A model generated the notes under the pieces. That model was not told where the DNA came from, made no database searches, and worked only from the letters and a program-made list of their open reading frames with translations. A DNA stretch of 64,000 nt from Ascidiaceihabitans sp029251465 (GTDB lineage Bacteria; Pseudomonadota; Alphaproteobacteria; Rhodobacterales; Rhodobacteraceae): positions 3,224,001 to 3,288,000 of the forward strand of contig NZ_CP170633.1 of NCBI RefSeq assembly GCF_042932805.1. Reading direction: 5' to 3'. Position numbers and translations under genes: made by a program. Positions 24,188 to 33,890 of the stretch are shown piece after piece; the first letter of the stretch is position 1, and every line of letters begins with the position of its first letter.

Positions 24188-26530
24188 ATGACCGTCAAAG
24201 AGATCTTCGACACCATGGATTATGGCAATGCTCCCGAAAATGCGGCTGACGCTTTGGCGTGGATTGCCGCGCAAGGCGGCACATTCGGGCATTTCATTGA
24301 CGGTGCTTTTACGGCAGCTGGATCACCGTTCGAAACACGCAACCCCGCAACGGGTGGCACGCTGGCCACGGTGACACAAGCGACACAATCTGACGTCGAT
24401 GCAGCCGTGGCCGCCGCGCGTAAAGCACAAGCAAAATGGCAGGCGTTGGGGGGTCACGGCCGCGCCAAAGCGCTCTATGCCATTGCGCGCCTTTTGCAAA
24501 AACACAGCCGTCTGTTTGCGGTTCTTGAAACACTCGACAACGGTAAACCGATCCGCGAAAGCCGCGATATCGACATCCCGCTGGCCCAACGCCATTTTTA
24601 CTATCACGCAGGCATGGCGCAGTTGATGGACAGCGAATTGCCAGACCGCACGGCGCTTGGCGTGTGTGGTCAGATCGTGCCTTGGAATTTCCCGCTGCTG
24701 ATGCTGGCGTGGAAAATCGCGCCTGCGCTGGCGATGGGCAACACTGTGGTGCTGAAACCTGCGGAATACACGCCGCTTACAGCCCTGCTATTTGCGCAAA
24801 TTTGCACCGAGGCGGGCCTGCCCAAAGGTGTCGTGAACATCGTCACAGGCGACGGGGCCGTTGGCGAAATGATCGTCGCGTCCGACGTCGACAAGATTGC
24901 GTTCACCGGTTCAACATCCGTGGGTAAACGCATCCGCACAGCAACCGCAGGATCGGGTAAATCTTTGACGCTCGAGCTGGGAGGAAAATCCCCCTACATC
25001 GTGTTCGACGACGCCGATCTGGATTCAGCCGTCGAAGGGCTGGTCGACGCGATCTGGTTCAACCAAGGCCAAGTCTGCTGCGCAGGGTCGCGCCTGTTGG
25101 TCCAGGAAGCCGTCGCTGATGTATTCTACGCCAAACTGCGCGCCCGCATGGACAAGCTGCGCATTGGTGATCCGATGGACAAATCCATCGACGTTGGCGC
25201 AATCGTGGATCAGTCGCAGCTTGATACGATCACGCGTTTGGTTGACGCCAACACCGCTGGCACGATGCATCAATCGACGGCGGCATTGCCCGACCAAGGA
25301 CTGTTTTATCCGCCAACCTTGATCACCGATTTGCACCCTGCCGACACGCTGATGCAGGAGGAAATCTTTGGTCCCGTTCTGGTCGCCACCACTTTCCGCA
25401 CGCCGGCTGAGGCCGTCGAGGTCGCCAACAATACGCGCTACGGCCTTGCCGCCACGGTGTGGAGCGAGAACATCAACCTCGCGCTTGATATTGCCCCCAA
25501 ACTGGCTGCTGGCGTTGTCTGGATCAATGGAACCAACATGTTTGACGCCGCCGCAGGATTTGGCGGCGTACGCGAAAGCGGGTTTGGACGCGAAGGTGGC
25601 TGGGAAGGGTTAGGTGCCTACACCAAGCCCAAATCGACCCCTAAACCCCTTAAACCGATTGCGCCAATGACCAGCACGAGCGGGTCAACAGACAGCATCG
25701 ACCGAACCGCCAAACTGTACATCGGCGGCAAACAAGCACGCCCTGACGGCGGCTATTCCGCGCCGGTGTTTGCCAAAAACGGATCGCTATTGGGCCACGC
25801 ATCACTGGCCAACCGCAAGGACGTGCGCAACGCAGCCGAGGCTGCGCAAGCCGCCAAAGGCTGGTCCAAAACCACGGGTCATCTGCGCGCGCAAATCATC
25901 TATTTTGTCGCTGAAAACCTATCCGCCCGTGCCGATGAATTCGCCAATCGATTAAACGCCCTGCAAGGCGGCAAATCCGGCGCAAAAGAAGTCGCAGCCA
26001 GCATTGATCGCCTTTTCACCTACGCCGCTTGGGCTGACAAATATGACGGACAGGCACACGGCGTCCCGATTCGTGGCACAGCGCTCGCGATGAAGGAACC
26101 AGTCGGCACGATCGCCGCCCTTTGCCCTGACACAGCGCCATTGCTTGGGCTGATCTCGGTCATGGCACCGGCCATCGCGATGGGCAACCGCGTGATCCTG
26201 TCGGCGTCCGAACCCTTCCCGCTGATTGCCACTGACTTCTTCCAAGTGCTCGACACATCTGATGTGCCAGCCGGCGTCGTAAACATTTTAACAGGCCCAC
26301 ATGCCGACGTCGCCAAAACCATGGCGGAGCACATGAACATCGATGCGGTCTGGTCATTTTCAGGGTCTGATCTGAGCCACGTGATCGAGGCAGGCAGCCA
26401 AACCAACGTCAAACGCAGCTGGGTCAACAACGGTCAAGCGCGCGATTGGTTCGAAGCTGAGGGACAAGGCAAAGACTTCCTCGTGTCCTCCACAGAAGTC
26501 AAAAACATCTGGATCCCATACGGCGAGTAA
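24188..26530 (+). CDS. Two-domain aldehyde dehydrogenase, second domain degenerate
   Basis: A 780-residue protein made of two ALDH domains. Domain 1 (about 40-480) is complete: PWNFPLLMLAWK, FTGSTSVGK, catalytic Glu near 263 (LELGGKSPY) and catalytic Cys near 297 (GQVCCAGSR). Domain 2 (about 500-780) keeps the cofactor-domain outline (AMKEPVGTIAALCP, VVNILTGPHADV, WSFSGSD) but stops before a normal ALDH C-terminus and has no LELGGK Glu or GQxC Cys, so it should be inactive. It follows deoC, suggesting oxidation of acetaldehyde from deoxyribose breakdown. Confidence 0.9.
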   Translation: MTVKEIFDTMDYGNAPENAADALAWIAAQGGTFGHFIDGAFTAAGSPFETRNPATGGTLATVTQATQSDVDAAVAAARKAQAKWQALGGHGRAKALYAIARLLQKHSRLFAVLETLDNGKPIRESRDIDIPLAQRHFYYHAGMAQLMDSELPDRTALGVCGQIVPWNFPLLMLAWKIAPALAMGNTVVLKPAEYTPLTALLFAQICTEAGLPKGVVNIVTGDGAVGEMIVASDVDKIAFTGSTSVGKRIRTATAGSGKSLTLELGGKSPYIVFDDADLDSAVEGLVDAIWFNQGQVCCAGSRLLVQEAVADVFYAKLRARMDKLRIGDPMDKSIDVGAIVDQSQLDTITRLVDANTAGTMHQSTAALPDQGLFYPPTLITDLHPADTLMQEEIFGPVLVATTFRTPAEAVEVANNTRYGLAATVWSENINLALDIAPKLAAGVVWINGTNMFDAAAGFGGVRESGFGREGGWEGLGAYTKPKSTPKPLKPIAPMTSTSGSTDSIDRTAKLYIGGKQARPDGGYSAPVFAKNGSLLGHASLANRKDVRNAAEAAQAAKGWSKTTGHLRAQIIYFVAENLSARADEFANRLNALQGGKSGAKEVAASIDRLFTYAAWADKYDGQAHGVPIRGTALAMKEPVGTIAALCPDTAPLLGLISVMAPAIAMGNRVILSASEPFPLIATDFFQVLDTSDVPAGVVNILTGPHADVAKTMAEHMNIDAVWSFSGSDLSHVIEAGSQTNVKRSWVNNGQARDWFEAEGQGKDFLVSSTEVKNIWIPYGE

Positions 26531-26539
26531 CGCCAAAGC

Positions 26540-26561
26540 GCACCCACCGGAGGGTGGGTGC
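26540..26561. terminator. Hairpin between convergent deoC-ALDH and M16 genes
   Basis: GCACCCACC and GGTGGGTGC form a perfect 9-bp stem with loop GGAG. There is no T tract on either side. It may be a bidirectional terminator or a copy of a dispersed GGTGGG palindrome also seen at 54691-54713. Confidence 0.5.
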
Positions 26562-26586
26562 AAACATCGTGTAGCGCGTCAGCGCT

Positions 26587-27921
26587 TCATTCAGGTAAAG
26601 CGCCGGTTTCCAAGCCAACGGGCTTACCCACAACCACAAAGTGCAGCCCGTCAGGGTCCAGCAATTCGTTTGCGACACGCTTGACGTCTTCCATGCTGAC
26701 AGCTTCGACACGGTCATTGCGCGTGGCGATGTAGTCGCTGGGCAAGCCGATCATCTGCATACCAACCATGATCCGCGCAATCGGGCCATTGCCGTCAAAC
26801 CGCAGCGGATAAGCGCCCGTCATGTAGGTTTTAGCGTCATTCAATTCCTGTTCCGAAACGCCTTCGGCTGCGGCTTTGGCCCATTCGGTCCGAATAACGG
26901 AAATCGCCTCAGCGATGCGATCGTTCGAAGAGGCGACTTGCCCCAAATACGTCGCCGCGTGATCGCGCGGAGAGATGTAGGAATAGACGCCATAGGTCAG
27001 GCCACGTTTTTCACGCACTTCGGTCATCAAGCGGCTTTCGAACGATCCGCCACCCAGAACCTGGTTCAGCACCACGGCCGGGAAATAGTCCGGATGTTCC
27101 AGTCCGATCCCTTTGTGTCCAAATATCGCAACGGACTGTGGCGTGTCGAAATCGACAACCGTCACACCGCCTTCGATTGTGATATCTGCCGCTGCGGGCA
27201 TCGCAGCGCCAGTGGTCGGAAGATCACCCAAAAGACGGTCCAGCAACACGCCGAGTTCCTCGGGTGTGATATCCCCGACGGCCCCCACATACAGGCGGTC
27301 TTTGGCAAAAATATCGCCGTGCGCGTTCACCAAGTCTTCACGTGTCAGCGCCGTAACGCTCTCAATCGTGCCGCTTTGGTCACTGCCATAAGGGTGATCG
27401 CCAAAGGCCATCGCGTTAAACGTTTTTGACGCGATTTCATCGGGGTTCGTAGTGTCAGATCGCAGACCCGTCAGAACCTGCCCACGTACCCGTTCAATGT
27501 CTGCTGCATCAAAGCGCGGCTCAACCAAGGACGAACGCAACAATTCAATCGACGCATCGCGGTTTTCAGTCAGGAACTGCGCTGAAATCGACAGCTCGTC
27601 CACGCCGACATCGTAACCAAGCGACGTTGCCAGTGTTTCAAGTTCACGCGCGAAGCCACGGGAATCCAGTTCGCCTGCGCCTTCTTCTAACAAACCTGTC
27701 ATCAGGTTCATTGCGCCGCGTTTGCCGGCGCGGTCCAAGGATGCACCACCACGAAACCGCAGCTCCAGCGCCATAAACGGAATTGAGGGTTCCTCGACCA
27801 GCCATGCTTTGATGCCGCCGGGCGATGTCACTTCTTGGATGTTTGTTTCTGCTTTAGCATCAACGACCCAAACCATTGGGGCCATGATCAGGGCGACAAA
27901 CAGTGCGCTCAAAGTCTTCAT
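26587..27921 (-). CDS. M16 peptidase-like protein, inactive partner subunit
   Basis: A 444-residue exported protein from ATG 27921, with a signal peptide (about 1-25) and the two-repeat M16 fold. Where active members have HxxEH it reads NLMTGLLEEG, so the zinc site is missing. A second-half RGLTYGVYSYISPR matches the R/Y substrate-tail motif of non-catalytic M16 subunits. It overlaps the catalytic partner gene by ATGA, and the two should form a periplasmic heterodimeric protease. Confidence 0.9.
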   Translation of the reverse strand: MKTLSALFVALIMAPMVWVVDAKAETNIQEVTSPGGIKAWLVEEPSIPFMALELRFRGGASLDRAGKRGAMNLMTGLLEEGAGELDSRGFARELETLATSLGYDVGVDELSISAQFLTENRDASIELLRSSLVEPRFDAADIERVRGQVLTGLRSDTTNPDEIASKTFNAMAFGDHPYGSDQSGTIESVTALTREDLVNAHGDIFAKDRLYVGAVGDITPEELGVLLDRLLGDLPTTGAAMPAAADITIEGGVTVVDFDTPQSVAIFGHKGIGLEHPDYFPAVVLNQVLGGGSFESRLMTEVREKRGLTYGVYSYISPRDHAATYLGQVASSNDRIAEAISVIRTEWAKAAAEGVSEQELNDAKTYMTGAYPLRFDGNGPIARIMVGMQMIGLPSDYIATRNDRVEAVSMEDVKRVANELLDPDGLHFVVVGKPVGLETGALPE

Positions 27922-29258
27922 TGTGTCGCCTCCTCTTCTTGCATTAACCATCCGGTCACGGATGCCTCGCGGTTAAAGACCATCTTTGCGGCGGCCATAA
28001 TATCCGCCTCGGTTACGGCCGCTAATGCATCAGGCCACGCTTGGATATCTTCCACGGTCAGACCCGATGTCAGGCCCGATCCATAGCGCTGGGCGATGCC
28101 GTCGACATTATCGCGCGCATAGATTTGCTGGGCGCGCAGTTGTGCCTTCAGGCGTTCCAACTGCTCTGGGTCGACGCCATCCGTCATGAACTGCGCCAAG
28201 GCGGCGTCCATCGCGTCTTCGATTTCTTGCAGCGACACGCCTGGGGCCGGAACAACGATCAAATCAAAGGTCGTGTCGTCCAGCGATGTGCCACGGTAAA
28301 ACGCACCAGAGTACACGGCGTCTTGCGTGTCGAACTGCAGCTTTTCGGTCAAGTATGACGTGGTGCCACCGCCCAAAACTTCGGCCAGCATTGTCAGTGC
28401 CGCTGCGGTGTCCTGCGCGCCGCTATCGCGTTCCGGGGCAAGGTAGGACCGGCTTACGTAGGCTTGGGACACACGCGCATCTTTGAAAATCAGGCGGCGT
28501 TCGGCGGTTTGGGGTGGTTCCTTTGTGCGCGTGCGTTCGGGCAAATCAGGATTGGCCGGGATCACGCCGTAATATTTGTCAGCCAGCGTGCGCACGTTTT
28601 CGGGCGTCACGTCGCCAGACACCACGAGGATCGCGTTGTTTGGCGAATAGTAGATGTCGTAAAACGACAGCGCGTCCTCCATATCCAGCGTTTCCATCTC
28701 GTGCATCCAGCCGATGATCGGCACGCCGTACCGGTGGTTGTGATACTGGACCGCGTTCATCTGCTCGGAAAACAGCGCGCGCGGGTTGTTTTCGGTGCGC
28801 GAGTTGCGCTCCTCGATGATCACGTCGCGTTCGGTTTCGATGTTTTCTGGCGTGAGGCGGATGTTGCGCATCCGGTCGCTTTCCATCCGCATCATCAGTT
28901 CCAGACGGTCTGCCGCGATACGCTGGTAGTAGGCGGTGTAGTCGTAGCTGGTGAATGCATTGTCGCGCCCGCCGTTGGCTGCAACCGTGGCTGACAATTC
29001 GCCGGCCTCAAGGGTATCGGTCGCCTTGAACAGCAAGTGTTCCAGAAAATGCGCCACGCCTGAGGAACCCTTTGGTTCATCCGCAGATCCCGCCCGGTAC
29101 CAAACCATGTGCTGCACAACAGGCGCGCGGTGATCTTCGACCACCACAACTTGCATTCCGTTGTCCAAAACAAATGTGGTCACGGGTTCATCAGCTGCAA
29201 CAGCAATGACGGGGGTGAGCATCACAAGCGAAGCCAAAGCGGCGCGCAGATTGATCAT
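27918..29258 (-). CDS. M16 zinc peptidase, catalytic subunit
   Basis: A 446-residue exported protease with signal peptide MINLRAALASLVMLTPVIAVAA. The inverted zinc motif H70-F-L-E73-H74 (GVAHFLEHLLF) is intact, and a distal Glu is available in RLELMMRMESDRM. It is a family of processing or peptide-clearing metallopeptidases. Its partner follows with a 4-bp overlap. The gene order with lspA and the DUF3035 lipoprotein upstream points to envelope protein turnover. Confidence 0.93.
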   Translation of the reverse strand: MINLRAALASLVMLTPVIAVAADEPVTTFVLDNGMQVVVVEDHRAPVVQHMVWYRAGSADEPKGSSGVAHFLEHLLFKATDTLEAGELSATVAANGGRDNAFTSYDYTAYYQRIAADRLELMMRMESDRMRNIRLTPENIETERDVIIEERNSRTENNPRALFSEQMNAVQYHNHRYGVPIIGWMHEMETLDMEDALSFYDIYYSPNNAILVVSGDVTPENVRTLADKYYGVIPANPDLPERTRTKEPPQTAERRLIFKDARVSQAYVSRSYLAPERDSGAQDTAAALTMLAEVLGGGTTSYLTEKLQFDTQDAVYSGAFYRGTSLDDTTFDLIVVPAPGVSLQEIEDAMDAALAQFMTDGVDPEQLERLKAQLRAQQIYARDNVDGIAQRYGSGLTSGLTVEDIQAWPDALAAVTEADIMAAAKMVFNREASVTGWLMQEEEATQ

Positions 29259-29386
29259 AAAATATCCTTTACTGGAATCCCGACGGGGATCTAGGTCTTG
29301 CCCTTAGAGATACGTCAGGCAAATCACGCTTCAAGCATGATGGCAAAAAAGTGAGAAGGAATGTTGAGCGCAAACTCGCCAGACGT

Positions 29387-29896
29387 TCAATCTTGCAAAG
29401 GCGCGCTAGGGGTCGCAACACCGGCACGGCGGTACTGACGCTCTACCACAAGCGGATCAAGCGCTTGGCGTTTGTACGCCTCGTTGTAGCGATCCACCGG
29501 AACAATTTTGTATTGTGTGAAACGGCCGCGGCGCTTGCGAAATGCCGCATCTTCAGTTGCCAAAGTTGCGCGGATACCTGCGCTGACGCCAAAGCGGCTG
29601 GCATAATTCACAACAGACCCGTCACGTCCGGGCACCGGCGCATTCGGATCACTCAGACGTCCACCGACCGCTGCGGCCCCATCTTGCAATGGTGTCGCGT
29701 CGGCAATGTTCACTTGTCCCGGTGTTGGTACCGGCAAAACGGAATAATTTTCAGGTGAAGACAATGGCTTGGCTGGATTGATGAGAAAATCATCAGGCCC
29801 ATCACCACCATTGCGCAATTCACGCAGGCCAGTGTTCGCGCATGCTGTGACGGACAGCAGCAACATCAAAAAGGCAATCGGGCGCATCAGGCGCAT
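29387..29896 (-). CDS. DUF3035 lipoprotein, BamF-like
   Basis: A 169-residue lipoprotein from ATG 29896. The signal peptide MRLMRPIAFLMLLLSVTAC ends in a lipobox (VTAC), and the mature part begins with Cys-Ala-Asn. The body (DDFLINPAKPLSSPENYSVLP and a basic C-terminus) fits DUF3035, a family linked to the BamF component of the alphaproteobacterial outer-membrane assembly machine; that link is recalled, not tested. It lies 54 bases after lspA, whose product would mature it. Confidence 0.8.
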   Translation of the reverse strand: MRLMRPIAFLMLLLSVTACANTGLRELRNGGDGPDDFLINPAKPLSSPENYSVLPVPTPGQVNIADATPLQDGAAAVGGRLSDPNAPVPGRDGSVVNYASRFGVSAGIRATLATEDAAFRKRRGRFTQYKIVPVDRYNEAYKRQALDPLVVERQYRRAGVATPSAPLQD

Positions 29897-29949
29897 CGGA
29901 TTTCTCCCAAATCGGTTGGGGTTAGCAATATCGCAGGCACTTAGGGGTG

Positions 29950-30432
29950 TCACGCATCCTTTTTGCGCTGCTTGCTGTCTTTTGCAAAGAACACCAGCCC
30001 CAGCGCGCCAATCACGATAAACACATCGGCCACATTGTAGACCGTCGGGTTGGTCCAGCTACAGCACGACGAGTTCAGGAAATCCAGAACATAGCCATAA
30101 TACACACGGTCAAAGACGTTTCCTAACGCGCCCCCCACCAACAAACCCGTGCAGATTTGAACCAATTTTGATTGATTGTTACGCAACACCCAACGTGTCA
30201 CCGCGATGCAGATAATCAGTGCCACAACAATCAGTGTCCAGCGCGTGATCTCTGAATCACTGCTGAACAGTCCAAAGTTCACACCACGGTTTTCCCCGTA
30301 GCGAAAATTTAGAACCGGCGGCAGGAAATCAATTTCCTTGAACGGCGATACGCCCATCACATGGATCACGACATACTTGCTGATCTGATCGGCGATCAGG
30401 GCCAGCAGTCCAAACCAAATTATCAAACGCAT
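29950..30432 (-). CDS. lspA: Lipoprotein signal peptidase (signal peptidase II)
   Basis: A 160-residue inner-membrane aspartyl protease with four hydrophobic helices. The catalytic pair is D108 in GALGNVFDRVYYG and D136 in YNVADVFIVIG. It removes signal peptides from prolipoproteins. The pair CC at 123-124 in the loop before the second Asp is unremarkable. It lies between purH and the DUF3035 lipoprotein gene. Confidence 0.95.
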   Translation of the reverse strand: MRLIIWFGLLALIADQISKYVVIHVMGVSPFKEIDFLPPVLNFRYGENRGVNFGLFSSDSEITRWTLIVVALIICIAVTRWVLRNNQSKLVQICTGLLVGGALGNVFDRVYYGYVLDFLNSSCCSWTNPTVYNVADVFIVIGALGLVFFAKDSKQRKKDA

Positions 30433-30446
30433 CGTTACGAATCCTT

Positions 30447-32033
30447 TTAGTGGCGAAAGTGGCGCATGCCGGTGAACACCATGGCAAGGCCTGCATCGTC
30501 AGCGGCGGCAATCACATCGTCATCGCGCATCGAACCGCCCGGTTGAATAAGAGCGGTGGCCCCGGCTTCGGCTGCGGTGATCAAACCATCAGCGAAGGGG
30601 AAAAACGCATCGGACGCCACAACAGACCCTTGGGTCAGGGGGGCGGGCAAGCCCATCGCTTCGGCCATGTCGATGGCTTTGCGAGCGGCGATGCGGGTAC
30701 TGTCAACGCGGCTCATTTGGCCGGCACCAACGCCAACTGTCGCGCCGTCTTTGACGTAGATAATCGCGTTGGATTTGACGTGTTTGGCGACAGTCCATGC
30801 GAACATCATGTCGGACAATTCCTGGTCCGTTGGCTGGCGCTTGGTCACGACTTTCAGGTCGTCCAGTGTGATAAATCCGTTGTCTTTGTCCTGCACAAGG
30901 TAGCCACCAGACACTTGGCGGATCGTTTGGCCAGCACTGCGCGCGTCAGACAGCCCGTCAGTGGTTAGCAAGCGCAGGTTCTTCTTTTTGGCGAAAACAG
31001 CGCGCGCTGCCTCATCGGCACCAGGCGCAATCACCACCTCAGTGAAGATAGCCGAGATTTCCTCGGCAGTTGGTCCGTCAAGCCGTTGGTTCAGCGCGAT
31101 GATGCCGCCAAACGCGCTGGTGCGGTCGCAATCGAACGCACGGGAATACGCCTCGGCCAAGGTCGCGCCACGGGCCACACCGCAGGGGTTGGCGTGCTTG
31201 ATAATCGCGACAGCGGGGCCATTGGCTGGATCAAATTCGCTGACCAATTCAAACGCCGCATCCGTGTCGTTGATGTTGTTGTACGACAGTTCTTTGCCTT
31301 GGTGTTGCTCAGCTGTGGCAATGCCTGTGCGCGCAGTCCCGTCGGTGTAGAACGCCGCGGTCTGGTGCGGGTTTTCGCCATAGCGCAGGGTCTGGGCCAG
31401 CGTGCCGCCAACCGTGCGGCGGCGCGGCGTGCCCTCAATCTGGGTCGCCATCCACGTGCTGACCGCCGTGTCGTAGGCCGCCGTGCGCGCGTAGGCGGTT
31501 TGGGCCAAACGCTGGCGCAATACGTAGGTCGTCTGGCCGTCGTTTGCCGCCAAATCCGCCAGCACCACGTCGTAGTCTTCGACATCGACAACGACGTTCA
31601 CAAAACCATGGTTTTTCGCAGCAGAGCGGATCATCGCAGGACCACCAATGTCGATGTTCTCGATCATCTCGGCGTATTCAGCACCACGTTTCAGCGTTTC
31701 TTCGAACGGGTACAAATTCACCACAACCAGATCGATTGCGCCGATGTTGTGCTCGTCCATCGCGGCGACGTGGGTGGCATTGTCACGCAGCGCCAACAAC
31801 CCGCCATGCACCACAGGGTGCAGCGTTTTTACACGACCGTCCATCATCTCGGGAAAGCCGGTGACCTCGGACACATCTTTGACCGTCAGACCCGCGTCAC
31901 GCAGCGTTTTGGCCGTGCCGCCTGTGGACAGCAATTCGACCCCTCGTGCGGCCAAAGCAGTCCCAAATTCCACCAAACCGGTTTTGTCGGAAACAGAAAG
32001 CAAAGCGCGGCGAACAGGGTACAGATTGGTCAT
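30447..32033 (-). CDS. purH: Bifunctional AICAR transformylase/IMP cyclohydrolase
   Basis: A 528-residue enzyme for the last two steps of IMP synthesis. The N-terminal IMP cyclohydrolase domain (1 to about 200) has SVSDKTGLVEFG, STGGTAKTLRDAG and DGRVKTLHPVVHGG. The transformylase domain shows KHANPCGVA, AFGGIIALN and KHVKSNAIIYV. The length is typical. It sits 21 bases after the heparinase-like gene and 15 before lspA. Confidence 0.97.
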   Translation of the reverse strand: MTNLYPVRRALLSVSDKTGLVEFGTALAARGVELLSTGGTAKTLRDAGLTVKDVSEVTGFPEMMDGRVKTLHPVVHGGLLALRDNATHVAAMDEHNIGAIDLVVVNLYPFEETLKRGAEYAEMIENIDIGGPAMIRSAAKNHGFVNVVVDVEDYDVVLADLAANDGQTTYVLRQRLAQTAYARTAAYDTAVSTWMATQIEGTPRRRTVGGTLAQTLRYGENPHQTAAFYTDGTARTGIATAEQHQGKELSYNNINDTDAAFELVSEFDPANGPAVAIIKHANPCGVARGATLAEAYSRAFDCDRTSAFGGIIALNQRLDGPTAEEISAIFTEVVIAPGADEAARAVFAKKKNLRLLTTDGLSDARSAGQTIRQVSGGYLVQDKDNGFITLDDLKVVTKRQPTDQELSDMMFAWTVAKHVKSNAIIYVKDGATVGVGAGQMSRVDSTRIAARKAIDMAEAMGLPAPLTQGSVVASDAFFPFADGLITAAEAGATALIQPGGSMRDDDVIAAADDAGLAMVFTGMRHFRH

Positions 32034-32053
32034 AGGGGGCAGGTCCTTTGGAA

Positions 32054-33796
32054 TTAGTCAAACAGGTCTAGGTCATCGCGGCGTAAATCCCGCACGCCAA
32101 TCGCAGTTTCCTGCGCTTTGGACAATGACCAGCGGATGCGCGTGGCATACTCCAATGCGCGACCAGATAGAACAATCTGTTGTGTCGCACGTGGCTTTAG
32201 GCGACCTTTTTCCAGATAAACGCTTGGTTCCAAAGATAATTTATGTTGACCGTCGTGTCGAAAAACCCAGATTTCACCGCTTTTGAGCGCCATCGACACC
32301 GCAGCACCGCCCAAATCCAGCGTCGCATCGACCTCTGGATGCAGATGAAAGCGGATATCGAACGGCACGCCAGCCAGTTTAATCGCATCCATAGACCGGT
32401 CAAATTGACGTTTCGGGATGTCTTCGAGCGACAGCAGCATGTCTTCGCCGGCCAACCCGCGCCCATCAAAAGTCAGCTCAAGCGTGCGGGCGTGCGTCAG
32501 CCCATGGATTTTTTCGAACCCGTTGTGCCCGCCCTGAAACCGCAGGCCATCGGGGGCGTGGCTGACTTCGATCGGGACGTGGTTGGGGGCGTCAATCAGC
32601 GTCTCAAGCGTGCTGGCGCGGTCCGCATCCCCCAGCCGCGCGCTAGAATAGCCATCCAGCACCAGGGTGGAATGCGAGGGGGTTGCCCGCCCGGCGCGGC
32701 GCCATTCAGCGCCAAAAGTTTCGCCCGACCCGCAGTTCACAATCAACGGGCGTCGACCCGAGGTCAGTTCAAACGCGAGGGTCGAGGCATGGGCAGAGCG
32801 CGAAGATGTCCCGCTTGGCGGCACATTCGCGTCAATGATAACACTGGTGCGGCCTGCAGACAGGCGCGCAAATCCCATCGACAGCCCATCCGGCTGCGCG
32901 TGCTTGACGCCGGCCGAGGCCAACGCGTGATCCAGCCACCCTTCTTGCCCGCGCCCACCACCGTGGAATCGTGCAAGGCTGCCGTCGGCATGGCGCAGGG
33001 TGCGCAGCGTCGGGGCGATCCGCTCGATTGCGGCCAGATGTTCTGGCGGGGTCGACAGGCTGGCTTCGTTCATCGCGGCTGCCGCCCACGTCAACAACGT
33101 GAACACGTGCAGCAATTCCTCGGGATTGCGGGTTGGCAGGCCACCTTCGGCGTCAATTTGCGATTTGCATTCGCGCGCCAACGCCTTGATCGCGGGTTGG
33201 GCCAACTGCTCCATCCCCTCTAGCGACAAACCCGCGTAGATCAATCCGGTTAGGGCCTCAAAACGCGGCAAACCGGGGCTAGCACTATGCCAGCGTTTGG
33301 ACAGAAATGTGGTTTGTTGCGCGAGCGAGCGATAGAATGCTTCGGACGCGTCGCCATCCTGACCGCGCAAGACAAAAAGCGCGTGGTTGATCCAGCGGAT
33401 CAGGCGGCGTCCGGTCAGGTCTGGCGTCCAGCCTGCCCCTTTGCCGCGCCCGTAGCGTTTGATCCATTCCCACAGCCATGCTTGTGCCGTTTCGCGCGTG
33501 CTGATGTCGCCGACAGACGCCAAATCATCGAGCCATGCAAACCCCTGAAGGTCGCAGTCAAACGCTGCATCAGGGGCGTTCAGCGCCCAAATCGACGTGC
33601 CCGGTGCTTCGATCAAATATCCGGCAAAAAGATAATTGCCCGCCACCAACTGTCGCCCGCGCGCAAAGCTGCCGATGGTGCGTGGTTCAGGCGACGACAC
33701 GAATCCCGTCGCCGCGCGCGCACGTGTGGCCAACCGCGCGTGAATGCGATTGAGCAAGCGCGCCTTGCGGGCGACGTAGCCATTTTGGTCGGACAT
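32054..33796 (-). CDS. Heparinase II/III family protein
   Basis: A 580-residue protein from ATG 33796. An N-terminal alpha/alpha toroid (about 60-310) is followed by a beta-sandwich heparinase II/III C-terminal domain (about 330-560) with LRHADGSLARFHGGG, GFARLSAGRTSVIID and AHASTLAFEL. No signal peptide is visible. The natural substrate of this conserved Rhodobacterales copy between rsmB and purH is not known; an envelope polysaccharide is a guess. Confidence 0.88.
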   Translation of the reverse strand: MSDQNGYVARKARLLNRIHARLATRARAATGFVSSPEPRTIGSFARGRQLVAGNYLFAGYLIEAPGTSIWALNAPDAAFDCDLQGFAWLDDLASVGDISTRETAQAWLWEWIKRYGRGKGAGWTPDLTGRRLIRWINHALFVLRGQDGDASEAFYRSLAQQTTFLSKRWHSASPGLPRFEALTGLIYAGLSLEGMEQLAQPAIKALARECKSQIDAEGGLPTRNPEELLHVFTLLTWAAAAMNEASLSTPPEHLAAIERIAPTLRTLRHADGSLARFHGGGRGQEGWLDHALASAGVKHAQPDGLSMGFARLSAGRTSVIIDANVPPSGTSSRSAHASTLAFELTSGRRPLIVNCGSGETFGAEWRRAGRATPSHSTLVLDGYSSARLGDADRASTLETLIDAPNHVPIEVSHAPDGLRFQGGHNGFEKIHGLTHARTLELTFDGRGLAGEDMLLSLEDIPKRQFDRSMDAIKLAGVPFDIRFHLHPEVDATLDLGGAAVSMALKSGEIWVFRHDGQHKLSLEPSVYLEKGRLKPRATQQIVLSGRALEYATRIRWSLSKAQETAIGVRDLRRDDLDLFD

Positions 33797-33890
33797 ACTG
33801 CTCTGCCTTTGCACGCTCTTTGGGCGTTTGGGCAGATCATAGCCAATGCTTGCGTTTAAGTCACCGCTTTTCGCGCGACTGAATCGCGGC

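Noticed and set aside
26061..26530. Second ALDH domain as a separate pseudogene
   Set aside because: It is continuous in frame with domain 1 without stops or frameshifts; it reads as a fused, degenerate domain.
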